From Flavobacterium tegetincola DSM 22377 (GTDB taxonomy: Bacteria > Bacteroidota > Bacteroidia > Flavobacteriales > Flavobacteriaceae), in the NCBI RefSeq assembly GCF_000425485.1, contig NZ_KE384385.1:1-64000 (forward strand): a stretch of 64,000 nucleotides of DNA, written 5' to 3'. The position numbers and the translations under genes were made by a program. Shown piece after piece: positions 23,230 to 30,754 of this stretch (its first letter is position 1; every line of letters starts with the position of its first letter). The notes below the pieces were generated by a model. The model did not search any database. It saw only the letters and a program-made list of their open reading frames with translations, and was not told the DNA's origin.

Positions 23230-23260
23230 AATCCATTCTCCAAAGAGTGGATTTTTTTTT
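23230..23260 (+). terminator. Terminator of TonB-domain gene 2
   Basis: A ten-bp stem with one mismatch (23230-23239 with 23244-23253) and a run of nine T residues. Confidence 0.85.
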
Positions 23261-23296
23261 GTAATCAACTTAAAGTGTGTACAATAAATTTTTTAC

Positions 23297-23340
23297 TTCT
23301 ACGTTTGTAGAATAAGAAAAAGTTTTCTACATTTGTAGAA
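23297..23340. promoter_or_regulatory. Tandem BlaI-type operators overlapping -7 boxes
   Basis: Two palindromes, TTCTACGTTTGTAGAA (23297-23312) and TTCTACATTTGTAGAA (23325-23340), are centred 28 bp apart. Copy 2 carries the TACA-N2-TGTA core bound by BlaI/MecI repressors; copy 1 has one change in it. Each also contains a TAnnTTTG -7 box (TACGTTTG at 23300-23307, TACATTTG at 23328-23335). The lipoprotein gene starts 14 bases after the second site. Confidence 0.7.
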
Positions 23341-23353
23341 CAAACAATTTAAT

Positions 23354-23782
23354 ATGCACTTTTATAAAGCTGTTTTTTCAATTCTAATTTGTGCTCTTTC
23401 AATTTCCAGCTGCAAGACAAATCAGAAAACGAATGCTGAAAAAACAGGACGCTGGATTTATAAAGACAGTATTTTGGACGCTGTATTACTTTCAAAAGGA
23501 AGGTTCAAGCACGGTATTGAAAGAGGAACGTGGCGCGAATACAGCACTAATAAAATAGTTTCCAAAAAAAAGTACAAAGGTATCATTTGCTATACTACAG
23601 ATTTTCATTTGAATAGAAGAGTAAAAGCAAGAGGAATCTCGAAATTAGAAATTGACAGCACCACAATCCATTGGTTTTTGCACGGAGAATGGAAATTTTA
23701 CAATGAAAAAGGACTGTATATAGGTTCCAAATTTTACAACAGCGGAACACCTATTGCCAATACATTAGACACAATAATTTAA
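23354..23782 (+). CDS. Small lipoprotein with MORN-like repeats
   Basis: 142 residues. The signal peptide ends in a lipobox (ALSISSC, Cys near 20), so it should be lipid-anchored. The body has repeats of the form GRWIYKDS, GTWREYS, GEWKFYNEKGLYIGSKFY, like the MORN/YwqK-type repeats common in Bacteroidota. The function is unknown. It is the first gene of the operon under the BlaI-type operators and lies 13 bp before the repressor gene, so it is expected to be induced with the sensor. Confidence 0.8.
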   Translation: MHFYKAVFSILICALSISSCKTNQKTNAEKTGRWIYKDSILDAVLLSKGRFKHGIERGTWREYSTNKIVSKKKYKGIICYTTDFHLNRRVKARGISKLEIDSTTIHWFLHGEWKFYNEKGLYIGSKFYNSGTPIANTLDTII

Positions 23783-23795
23783 TAAAAACAGGAGC

Positions 23796-24167
23796 ATGCA
23801 ACTTACCTCAACCGAAGAACAATTAATGCAGTATTTATGGAGTATAAAAAAAGGTTTTATGAAGGATCTTTTAGAATGTTTTCCAGAACCAAAGCCAGCA
23901 TCCACAACGGTTGCCACTTTACTCAAGCGCATGATTGACAAAAAGTTTGTCGACTACATTTTAATTGCCAACAACCGCGAATATTTCCCTTTAGTTAAAA
24001 AGGACGCCTATTTTTCGAAGCACGTGAATGGGTTGATTAAAAACTTTTTCAATGATTCTGCTTCACAATTTGCCTCGTTTTTTACCACACAAACCGATTT
24101 ATCCGAATCTGAGTTGAAAGAACTGCAACAAATTATTGACGTACAACTTAAAAAGAAACAGCAATGA
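23796..24167 (+). CDS. BlaI/MecI-family transcriptional repressor
   Basis: 123 residues. The winged-helix domain (1-75) has the family pattern TSTEEQLMQYLWSIKKGFMKD and STTVATLLKRMIDKKFVDY, with a C-terminal dimerisation helix (SESELKELQQIIDVQL). BlaI-type repressors bind TACA-N2-TGTA palindromes as dimers and are inactivated through the M56 sensor protease. The paired palindromes upstream of the operon fit this exactly. Its stop overlaps the start of the sensor gene by 4 bp (ATGA). There is no beta-lactamase nearby, so the regulated process is probably envelope-related and not resistance. Confidence 0.92.
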   Translation: MQLTSTEEQLMQYLWSIKKGFMKDLLECFPEPKPASTTVATLLKRMIDKKFVDYILIANNREYFPLVKKDAYFSKHVNGLIKNFFNDSASQFASFFTTQTDLSESELKELQQIIDVQLKKKQQ

Positions 24168-25360
24168 TAGTCTATCTTATTAAATCCACTTTGTGTTTAT
24201 CCGCGTTTTTACTTGTGTATTATTTCTTGTTCGAACGCGAAAACATGCCTGTCTTTAAACGGTTTTACTTATTGGGTAGTTTGATATTTTCATATCTCAT
24301 TCCATTTGTTGCTTTTGAATTTCAGGCCAAAAACACGGTTGTTGCAGTAAGTCAAAATTTGCAAACGATAATTTTGCCAGCAATTGAAATCAATGCAGAA
24401 AAAAATTATTCCAATACCATTCTCCTCTCGATTTACGGAATAGTAACATTTATTTTTTTTAGTAGATTTATTTGGAACTTGTTGAACATTCAAAAAGTAA
24501 AAAGAAATGCAGAAATTACTAATTTCCAAAGTGCCAAACTAGCTTTAGTTGACGCGCCAATATTGCCTCATACTTTTGGTTCTACGATTTTTGTGAACAA
24601 GCAATCGTACTTAAATCGTAGCATTGAAGCTGAAATATTCACACATGAATTGACACATGTAAGAGAAAAGCACACTTTAGATATCATTTTTGTTGAGCTT
24701 CTAAAGACCGCTTTTTGGTTCAATCCTTTATTGATTTTGTACAAACGCGCCATTCAACTCAATCACGAATTCTTGGCGGATCAAAAGGTGGTGTCGTCAT
24801 CTGAAAATGCAGCGCTTTATCAGAAGCTATTACTTAGACAAGGCAATCCACACACTACATTCTATTTAACCAGTAACTTAAATTCTTTTTTAAAAACTAA
24901 AAAACGTTTTATTATGATGACAAAAACCACTTCAACTCGTACGCAATTGTTGAAAAAAACAATTGTAGCTCCCATTTTCTTAGGACTATTTATTTTGGGA
25001 AGTTCAATTACTTTCGCACAAGAAACACCTTTAAAAGAGGAAAGAACGGAAGCGCCCATTTACCAAGCCGTAGATAAAAAACCTGATTTTCCGGGCGGTA
25101 TTCAGGCATTTTACAATTTCGTAGGACTAAACTACAAGATGCCCGATGTTAAAGATTTAAAAGGAAAAGTATACATTTCATTTGTAATAGAACCCGACGG
25201 GACTTTAACGAATATAAAAATAGCTCGGGACATTGGTTATGGCACAGGCGAAGAGGCGATTCGCGTATTGAAACTTTCTCCTAAATGGGTTCCGGGTGAA
25301 CAAGACGGCAAAAAAGTGCGGGTACTTTATTCCTTACCAATTAATATTCACGGTAATTAA
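24164..25360 (+). CDS. BlaR1/MecR1-type M56 membrane peptidase fused to a TonB domain
   Basis: 398 residues. Membrane segments lie at about 5-22, 36-52 and 87-105. The cytoplasmic-loop zinc protease has HELTH at 161-165 and the third ligand in HEFLAD (201-206). A fourth membrane segment is at about 268-287 (APIFLGLFILGSSITFAQ). In place of the penicillin-binding sensor domain of BlaR1, the periplasmic end is a TonB C-terminal domain (about 300-398) nearly the same as the neighbouring proteins (FPGGIQAFYNFVGLNYKMP, SPKWVPGEQDGKKVRVLY). It should relieve repression by the BlaI-like protein when activated. A signal acting through the TonB domain is inferred. Confidence 0.9.
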   Translation: MIVYLIKSTLCLSAFLLVYYFLFERENMPVFKRFYLLGSLIFSYLIPFVAFEFQAKNTVVAVSQNLQTIILPAIEINAEKNYSNTILLSIYGIVTFIFFSRFIWNLLNIQKVKRNAEITNFQSAKLALVDAPILPHTFGSTIFVNKQSYLNRSIEAEIFTHELTHVREKHTLDIIFVELLKTAFWFNPLLILYKRAIQLNHEFLADQKVVSSSENAALYQKLLLRQGNPHTTFYLTSNLNSFLKTKKRFIMMTKTTSTRTQLLKKTIVAPIFLGLFILGSSITFAQETPLKEERTEAPIYQAVDKKPDFPGGIQAFYNFVGLNYKMPDVKDLKGKVYISFVIEPDGTLTNIKIARDIGYGTGEEAIRVLKLSPKWVPGEQDGKKVRVLYSLPINIHGN

Positions 25361-25394
25361 TTTAAATTCATAAATTTGAATAAAAAAGTCAATC

Positions 25395-25844
25395 ATGGCG
25401 CTACTTAAAATATGCGGTACTAAATCTATAACGAATTATACAAAAATATTCTTTTTAGCACTTTCACTTTGCGGAACTCAAGCACTGCTTGCGCAAGAAC
25501 ACCCTCCTAAAATGGTGGAGCTACAAGAAGATGATAAAGTTTTTAACAGTGTTGATCTAGATGTTCCACCAACGTTTCCAGGAGGAATGACGGAGTTTTA
25601 TAACTTCGTGGGAAAGAATTACAGAGTGTCGGAATCTTCAAAATTAAAAGGGAAAGTAGTTGTTGAATTCATAATTGAAAAAGACGGCAGCTTGAGTAAC
25701 CTAACCATTTTAAAAGATATTGGAAGTAAATCTAGCAAAGAAGCCCTGCGGGTTTTAAAAAAGTCGCCCAAATGGATTCCGGGTGAGACTAATGGAAAAA
25801 CAGTACGTTCTAAATTTACATTACCCATTTCTATTACCTCATAA
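25395..25844 (+). CDS. Exported TonB C-terminal-domain protein (3)
   Basis: 149 residues: a signal peptide (KIFFLALSLCGTQALLAQ, cut near 33) and a TonB C-terminal domain most like the tail of the preceding sensor (FPGGMTEFYNFVGKNYRV, SPKWIPGETNGKTVRSKFT). It lies 34 bp after the sensor gene with no terminator between, so it ends the same operon. The resemblance suggests that it and the sensor tail could bind the same ligand or each other. Confidence 0.87.
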   Translation: MALLKICGTKSITNYTKIFFLALSLCGTQALLAQEHPPKMVELQEDDKVFNSVDLDVPPTFPGGMTEFYNFVGKNYRVSESSKLKGKVVVEFIIEKDGSLSNLTILKDIGSKSSKEALRVLKKSPKWIPGETNGKTVRSKFTLPISITS

Positions 25845-25854
25845 TCGTTAAATC

Positions 25855-25881
25855 ATCCACTTTCAAAAGTGGATTTTTTTT
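25855..25881 (+). terminator. Terminator of the BlaI-type operon
   Basis: ATCCACTTT (25855-25863) pairs with AAAGTGGAT (25866-25874), followed by eight T residues. Confidence 0.85.
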
Positions 25882-26008
25882 GGTTAAAATTTGGAGGAAG
25901 GCAAAGAAGTTTAAATTAATAAGATAGCATACATTTTTTAAAATTGACAATCAAATCATCTAACACAAATCGAATCAGCGATTTATACCAAAGTTAGCTT
26001 TTTGGCGT

Positions 26009-26016
26009 TACTTTTG
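26009..26016 (+). promoter_or_regulatory. -7 box of the DUF4407 gene
   Basis: TACTTTTG matches TAnnTTTG, 41 bases before ATG 26058. Confidence 0.5.
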
Positions 26017-26057
26017 TAAGATCAAAATCATCAATCAAATTAATCCAATCAATCTTT

Positions 26058-27158
26058 ATGTTAAAAAAATTCTTCCTTCTGTGTTCAGGAGCAGACCGAA
26101 CGCTTTTGAGTACCTGTTCCGACGGTGAAAATACTAAATTCGCCGGTATTGGAGCTACTGTTTTCTTCACCGCTGTTATGGCTTTCATCGCAAGTTCCTA
26201 CGCACTTTTTACCGTGTTTGACAGCGTTTATCCCGCCGTTTTCTTTGGACTCGTTTGGGGTTTATTGATTTTTAATCTCGACCGATTTATTGTTTCTACC
26301 ATTCGGAAAAGAGATTCGTTTTGGAGTGAATTTCTACAAGCTACGCCTCGAATTATTTTGGCACTCATCATTGCCATAGTCATTTCAAAACCTTTGGAAA
26401 TCAAAATTTTTGAAAAGGAAATCAACACCGTTTTGTTGAAAGAGAAAAATGCGATGGCTTTGGAAAATAAGAAAGAAGTTGCCAATTACTACAAATCGGA
26501 TTTGGATAAAAACAAAACGCAAGTGGACAGTTTAAAATCTGAAATTGCCAACAAAGAAAAAGAAGTCAACACCTTATATGAAACCTACATTACCGAAGCG
26601 GAAGGCACTGCAGGAACTAAAAAATTGGGAAAAGGTCCGGTTTTTAAAGAGAAGATTGCCAAACACGATTTGGCAAAAGCCGAACTAGACTCGTTGCGGA
26701 AAACCAATTTAGCGAAAATCAGCATTGCAGAAAAAGCCTCCACCACTTTGCAAACGGATTTAGACAAAAAAGTATTAGAAACTCAACCGATTATAGATGG
26801 ATTTGACGGTTTAATGGCGCGAATTAATGCATTGAATAAATTACCTTGGTTGCCTTCGTTCTTTATAATGCTTTTATTTTTAGCCACCGAAACTTCACCG
26901 ATAATTGCAAAGTTATTATCTCCAAAAGGTGAATATGATTTTAAACTAGAAGATTTAGAAACGGCACTAAAAGCGACCATCAATCAAGATAAATACCAGC
27001 GGGAATTATTAGTTAAAACCAGTGCGGCAATGCACGACAAAGTATATGATGAAATTGCCAAAGACCAAGAATTGCTAAATTTACAGCGAAAAGAGGCAAA
27101 AAAATTGCTGGAATTACAAGCCTTAAATTTTGTTGAAAAACAAAAACGAACCTTTTAA
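26058..27158 (+). CDS. DUF4407 membrane protein
   Basis: 366 residues. Opening GADRTLLSTCSDGENTKFAGIG is typical of DUF4407. Transmembrane helices lie at about 28-50, 58-75 and 95-112, and a fourth near 262-280 (LPSFFIMLLFLATETSPII). Between them is a long coiled coil (about 115-250), probably periplasmic, and a cytoplasmic coiled tail follows. The family function is unknown. It is a lone gene that converges on the PH/SHOCT gene across a shared terminator. Confidence 0.92.
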   Translation: MLKKFFLLCSGADRTLLSTCSDGENTKFAGIGATVFFTAVMAFIASSYALFTVFDSVYPAVFFGLVWGLLIFNLDRFIVSTIRKRDSFWSEFLQATPRIILALIIAIVISKPLEIKIFEKEINTVLLKEKNAMALENKKEVANYYKSDLDKNKTQVDSLKSEIANKEKEVNTLYETYITEAEGTAGTKKLGKGPVFKEKIAKHDLAKAELDSLRKTNLAKISIAEKASTTLQTDLDKKVLETQPIIDGFDGLMARINALNKLPWLPSFFIMLLFLATETSPIIAKLLSPKGEYDFKLEDLETALKATINQDKYQRELLVKTSAAMHDKVYDEIAKDQELLNLQRKEAKKLLELQALNFVEKQKRTF

Positions 27159-27161
27159 TTT

Positions 27162-27200
27162 AAAAACCCTTTGAAATTATTTTATTTTCAAAGGGTTTTT
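27162..27200. terminator. Bidirectional terminator
   Basis: Perfect 15-bp arms (27162-27176 and 27186-27200) with A- and T-rich ends, serving both convergent genes. Confidence 0.88.
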
Positions 27201-27205
27201 TTAAA

Positions 27206-27931
27206 TTACATTTTACTCAAGACCTCTTTTTTCAAAGCATCGTATTCGCCTTGCAAAATCAGTCCATTGTCTAATAATTTTTTATACTTCTGCAGTTTCT
27301 CGAATAATTCGTCTTGCGAAAGTTCGCTCACTGCATTTTCAGTTGGGTTTGCTTCCACATCCGGAAATTGCTTTTCTGCACGGTAACCCGATTGCGCAAC
27401 CGGAATAATTTCAGCAAAATTAATTACTTCTTCCGCCTCAATTTCTTCGATTACTTCTGCAATTTCTGCTGCTTGAACGGGTTCTGACACCTGAATCATT
27501 TCAGGTTCCACAACTGCTTCCTCAACGTGTGAGCTATTATTTTTTAAAGTTTCCAATTGCTCTTTGGCAAACGTATAAATTTTCCTTGCTTGAATTTTTG
27601 GCAGATAGTCGATGGAAGTACTAATATTAGTTTTTGTTGTAAATGAAAATTCGGAGCCTAAAATACTTTCGTTTACAGTAGTATGCGAAATCGTATCCCA
27701 ATTGTAATCCACAAAATCCATCGAAAAGCCAAGATTTTTTGGTTTGCAAATGATAATTCTTCTATCAGTTAAAACGATGCTGTCGGGAAAAACGGTTACC
27801 GGCTTTTTTTGCACGCCAATATAACCTACTTCTTCATTTTTCATTAGTAAATCTACCAATTTAGAAGTGATTTTTTCAATCGCTTTTGGATCTTGCTCTT
27901 CGTTTAAAAATTTTCTTATATGGTCGTTCAT
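27206..27931 (-). CDS. PH-domain and SHOCT-motif protein
   Basis: 241 residues. An N-terminal bacterial PH-like domain (about 15-125; KPVTVFPDSIVLTDRRIIICK, YNWDTISHTTVNES) is joined by an acidic, low-complexity linker (about 133-195) to a C-terminal SHOCT motif (LSQDELFEKLQKYKKLLDNG, then GEYDALKKEVL). SHOCT motifs often tether proteins to partners or mediate oligomers. No export signal is present. The function is unknown. Confidence 0.85.
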   Translation of the reverse strand: MNDHIRKFLNEEQDPKAIEKITSKLVDLLMKNEEVGYIGVQKKPVTVFPDSIVLTDRRIIICKPKNLGFSMDFVDYNWDTISHTTVNESILGSEFSFTTKTNISTSIDYLPKIQARKIYTFAKEQLETLKNNSSHVEEAVVEPEMIQVSEPVQAAEIAEVIEEIEAEEVINFAEIIPVAQSGYRAEKQFPDVEANPTENAVSELSQDELFEKLQKYKKLLDNGLILQGEYDALKKEVLSKM

Positions 27932-27993
27932 AGCATTAAGGTGTTAAGCGGTAATTTGGCTTCTTTGTTGCAATTGCCTTACAAAAATACTGC

Positions 27994-28365
27994 CTAATTT
28001 TCTAATTCAGCAATTTCAAGTTGCATTTTCTTTGTTAAGCTTTTCAAAATTAAATGGTAGGAATCGGTGATAAAATTACAAATCATTTTATCAGAAACAT
28101 CGCCTTCAAAAGTAACGGTGTTCCAATGGATTTTACTCATATGATAACCTGGCTTGATACTTTCAAATTCCGCCCGAAGTTCTAGAGCGCGATCGGGATC
28201 ACATTTTAAATTGATGGAAGGCGTTCCCCTTTCCCAACCTTCTAATGAGGTTAAGGCAAACATTTTTCCACCGACTTTAAACACCAAAGTATCTTCGTCA
28301 AAAGGAAAATGCTCCGTTACACCATTTTTTGAAAGGCAAAATTCATATAATTGTTGGATATTCAT
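27994..28365 (-). CDS. MmcQ/YjbR-family protein
   Basis: 123 residues of the MmcQ/YjbR double-wing fold: GVTEHFPFDEDTLVFKVGGK, MFALTSLEGW, SINLKCDPDRALELR and GYHMSKIHWNTV are the characteristic blocks. The family is called DNA-binding on structural grounds (CyaY-like fold), but its function is not established. It is the last gene of a three-gene leftward operon (cyclase, GNAT, MmcQ), starting 1 bp after the GNAT stop. Confidence 0.92.
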   Translation of the reverse strand: MNIQQLYEFCLSKNGVTEHFPFDEDTLVFKVGGKMFALTSLEGWERGTPSINLKCDPDRALELRAEFESIKPGYHMSKIHWNTVTFEGDVSDKMICNFITDSYHLILKSLTKKMQLEIAELEN

Positions 28366-28366
28366 C

Positions 28367-28873
28367 TTAAATTTTTATTTCAAATAACGCAAAACTTCCG
28401 GCCTTATAATGTTCAGGTAAACTTTCATTCCACTCAATTTCGCTAATTCCTTTATAACTAAATCCGCATTTGATGTAATATTGATTCAATCGATTGTTTC
28501 CGCTTGTGGTGTCCAAACGTACATATTTTAAATTTTTTGCTTTGGCAAAGTCAATCGTCCAATCTACAATTTTTTGCACATAATTTCTGCCTCTGAAATC
28601 AGGATGTGTAGCAATCCTATGAATGTAAACTGAAGGTTCTAAGTCGGCTTCTTTCCAGATTGCAGCGTCGTTAAAAGTGATTACAAATGTGGCAGAAATT
28701 ATACCTTCATCTCTAATACTAAAATGCCGTTCTTCTGCAATTTCATTTTCAACCATTGAAACCTCAAATCCTTTCCAATTGTTGGTTCCCACTTTTTGCT
28801 GATAAGCGGTTGCAAAATTATACAATTCAAAAACTGCAGGAATAGTTGCAATTTCAGTTTTAACTATTTCCAT
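28367..28873 (-). CDS. GNAT-family N-acetyltransferase
   Basis: 168 residues with the GNAT fold. The acetyl-CoA loop is seen in HPDFRGRNYVQKIVDWTIDF (R-G-R-N replaces the usual Q/RxxGxG/A), followed by NLKYVRLDTTSGNNRLNQYY and CGFSYKG. The substrate is unknown. It starts 2 bp after the cyclase stop and ends 1 bp before the MmcQ gene, so the three genes are tightly co-expressed. Confidence 0.9.
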   Translation of the reverse strand: MEIVKTEIATIPAVFELYNFATAYQQKVGTNNWKGFEVSMVENEIAEERHFSIRDEGIISATFVITFNDAAIWKEADLEPSVYIHRIATHPDFRGRNYVQKIVDWTIDFAKAKNLKYVRLDTTSGNNRLNQYYIKCGFSYKGISEIEWNESLPEHYKAGSFALFEIKI

Positions 28874-28875
28874 GA

Positions 28876-29646
28876 TTAATTTTCAATTTTATACAAAACA
28901 GGTTTACTTGGTGAAGCATCGTTCACAAAGGAAGCAATTTGTAAGTTCAATAGATAGCTTCCATCAGCAATATAATTTTTCACGAAAATCAATTCGGTAA
29001 TCGTGCAATCCATTCGTGCATCTGGATTTAAATTCTTGATATCTTTGACATTCCAAAAGGCTTTATGCGAAACTAATTTTCCCTCATCGTGTTCTTTATC
29101 CACACTTGGTAAGTCAATCAGTAAATGCTTAATACCCAATTCTCGAAGAAAAATGGCAGCTTCTTCCGATAAATAAGGCGGATTAGTATTGGAATAATTC
29201 AAATGTTTTTTAGTTTCACTATTTGGAAAAGTTCGAATGACGATTGCCTCGGGAGATTTATTTTGCAAAGCCACTTCAACTTGAAGTCTTGAAATAACTA
29301 AATCTTCTCCAACAGATTCTGGTGTTATTGAAATCAATTCCGCGGTAAAGAAAAACGTTGTCAACGCTTCATTTACATTGTAAAAATCAGTTGTAATATG
29401 TCCCAAACATTCCGTGTGCGTTCCATGAGCATGCGGATTGAAGAAAATATTATTAAAATTGGTTGACGATGTTCCTTCCGAAACTTTACCGATCCAGTCG
29501 CCCACTTTTACAGGTTCAATTTCTGGAATTTCCTGATACCACGCAATTGGATTTTCGGTAGTATTGGATAATGGCAATGAAATATCGATGGGTCTTGAGA
29601 AATCGACTTGAAATGATTGGTGGTTGTGTTGGATTGTTGCTTTCAT
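28876..29646 (-). CDS. Cyclase-family protein (kynurenine formamidase-like)
   Basis: 256 residues from ATG 29646. An in-frame TTG at 29694 adds 16 residues read from a dispersed repeat and is rejected. The metal-binding signature is HAHGTHTECLGH (H72, H74, H77, H83). Enzymes of the family usually have Asp where this one has Glu79. Later conserved segments are VIRTFPNS, LSEEAAIFLRELGIKHLLID and DCTITELIF. The family hydrolyses formamides such as N-formylkynurenine or related cyclic amides. The real substrate is not evident, and no kynurenine pathway genes are nearby. It is the first gene of the GNAT-MmcQ operon. Confidence 0.88.
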   Translation of the reverse strand: MKATIQHNHQSFQVDFSRPIDISLPLSNTTENPIAWYQEIPEIEPVKVGDWIGKVSEGTSSTNFNNIFFNPHAHGTHTECLGHITTDFYNVNEALTTFFFTAELISITPESVGEDLVISRLQVEVALQNKSPEAIVIRTFPNSETKKHLNYSNTNPPYLSEEAAIFLRELGIKHLLIDLPSVDKEHDEGKLVSHKAFWNVKDIKNLNPDARMDCTITELIFVKNYIADGSYLLNLQIASFVNDASPSKPVLYKIEN

Positions 29647-29649
29647 AAT

Positions 29650-29850
29650 TTTCTTTAACCGCGAAGGTCGCAAAGTTTTACACGAAGGACACAATGGTTA
29701 ATTAATAAGTTATCAGTTTAAAATTTTTATTTAACCGCAAGGGTCAATTAATATATTTTTAATTTGAAATTGATATTTAACCGCAAGGGTCGCAATGTTT
29801 TTTGATTTAATGTGTTTTTTGATTATTTCGCAAAGGTCGCAAGGCTGGAT
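29650..29850. repeat. Dispersed TTAACCGC..GGTCGCAA repeats, left of the GxxExxY gene
   Basis: At least three partial copies on the plus strand: at about 29657-29700 (TTAACCGCGAAGGTCGCAAAG), 29731-29748 and 29777-29796 (TTTAACCGCAAGGGTCGCAA), with a fragment at 29830-29842. They point toward the GxxExxY gene from its 3' side. The copies on the other side are inverted. Confidence 0.7.
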
Positions 29851-29877
29851 AAATAAAAAATTCGAAAGTACTGTTTT

Positions 29878-30255
29878 TTATAAATTATTAGCAACACGTC
29901 GAATTCCGTTTTTAATTAAAATTACATTGAAATTAATCAGCATACCTAATTTACATTCAGTCAATTTTAAGTAAGTCAAAAGTTGCGCAAAGTGAATATC
30001 GTTTAAAGCCTCAACTGATTTAATTTCTAGAATCAATTTATCTTCAATAATAATATCAATCCGATAACCTATTTCCAATTTGACATCTTCATAAATCAAT
30101 GGCAAAGATTTTTGTTTTTGTACGGATAAATTTCTCTTCTTCAACTCGTAAAACAAACATTCTTCATACGCCCTTTCTAGAAGCCCAGGTCCTAATGCTT
30201 GATGCACTTTCAAAGCACAATCAAAAACAATTTTTGACAACTCATTTTCTGTCAT
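29878..30255 (-). CDS. GxxExxY protein (PD-(D/E)XK-like)
   Basis: 125 residues. The signature GPGLLERAYEECL contains GxxExxY. A restriction-nuclease-like core follows: YEDVKLEIGYRIDIIIEDKLILEIKSVEAL has the D..ExK spacing of PD-(D/E)XK nucleases, and the end is IHFAQLLTYLKL and GMLINFN. The family (Pfam PDDEXK_3) is abundant in Bacteroidota, with no established function. Here the gene lies alone between oppositely oriented dispersed repeats, including a 68-bp tandem array on the upstream side. Nuclease activity is predicted and not known. Confidence 0.92.
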   Translation of the reverse strand: MTENELSKIVFDCALKVHQALGPGLLERAYEECLFYELKKRNLSVQKQKSLPLIYEDVKLEIGYRIDIIIEDKLILEIKSVEALNDIHFAQLLTYLKLTECKLGMLINFNVILIKNGIRRVANNL

Positions 30256-30349
30256 AACAAATTTATTTGGCGATTAAATTAAAACTAAATTTCAAGCTCT
30301 CACAACTAACCTTCCGTAATTTAAAAATGAACTTCTTCACATTAACTTT
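30256..30349. other. Leader region between the GxxExxY gene and the 68-bp array
   Basis: An AT-rich stretch holding the presumed promoter of the leftward GxxExxY gene. No clear TAnnTTTG match was found. Confidence 0.35.
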
Positions 30350-30731
30350 GCTTTGCGAACTTTGCGTAAAGCTTTGTAAACCTTGCGGTTAAGATTCTTC
30401 AAATTAAATACTCAATTTCCTTACAAACTTTGCGTAAAGCTTTGCGAACCTTGCGGTTAAGATTCTTCAAATTAAATACTCATTTTCCTTGCGAACTTTG
30501 CGTAAAACTTTGTGAACCTTGCGGTTAAGATTCTTCAAATTAAATACTCATTTTCCTTGCGAACTTTGCGTAAAGCTTTGAGAACCTTGCGGTTAAGATT
30601 CTTCAAATTAAATACTCATTTTCCTTGCGAACTTTGCGTAAAACTTTGTGAACCTTGCGGTTAAGATTCTTCAAATTAAATACTCGTTTTCCTTGCGAGC
30701 TTTGCGTAAAACTTTGCGAACCTTGCGGTTA
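30350..30731. repeat. 68-bp tandem repeat array (about 5.6 units)
   Basis: Six occurrences of CTTGCGGTTA lie exactly 68 bases apart (30382, 30450, 30518, 30586, 30654, 30722). Each unit combines a repeat core (CTTGCGAACTTTGCGTAAA and CTTTGYGAACCTTGCGGTTA) with a constant AT-rich spacer (GATTCTTCAAATTAAATACT). The units differ by only a few bases. The core is the reverse complement of the dispersed repeat on the other side of the GxxExxY gene. There are no variable spacers, so this is not a CRISPR array. Confidence 0.92.
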
Positions 30732-30754
30732 AAACCTTAACCTTTTTATTTAAA

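Noticed and set aside
23796..25360. Beta-lactam resistance locus
   Set aside because: The repressor and M56 sensor are present, but the sensor lacks a penicillin-binding domain and no beta-lactamase or PBP gene is nearby.
29647..29694. TTG start extending the cyclase-family protein
   Set aside because: The extra codons are read from a dispersed repeat and would not be conserved.
30350..30731. Regular repeat spacing suggesting a CRISPR array
   Set aside because: The sequence between repeat cores is the same in every unit and there are no cas genes; it is a 68-bp tandem repeat.
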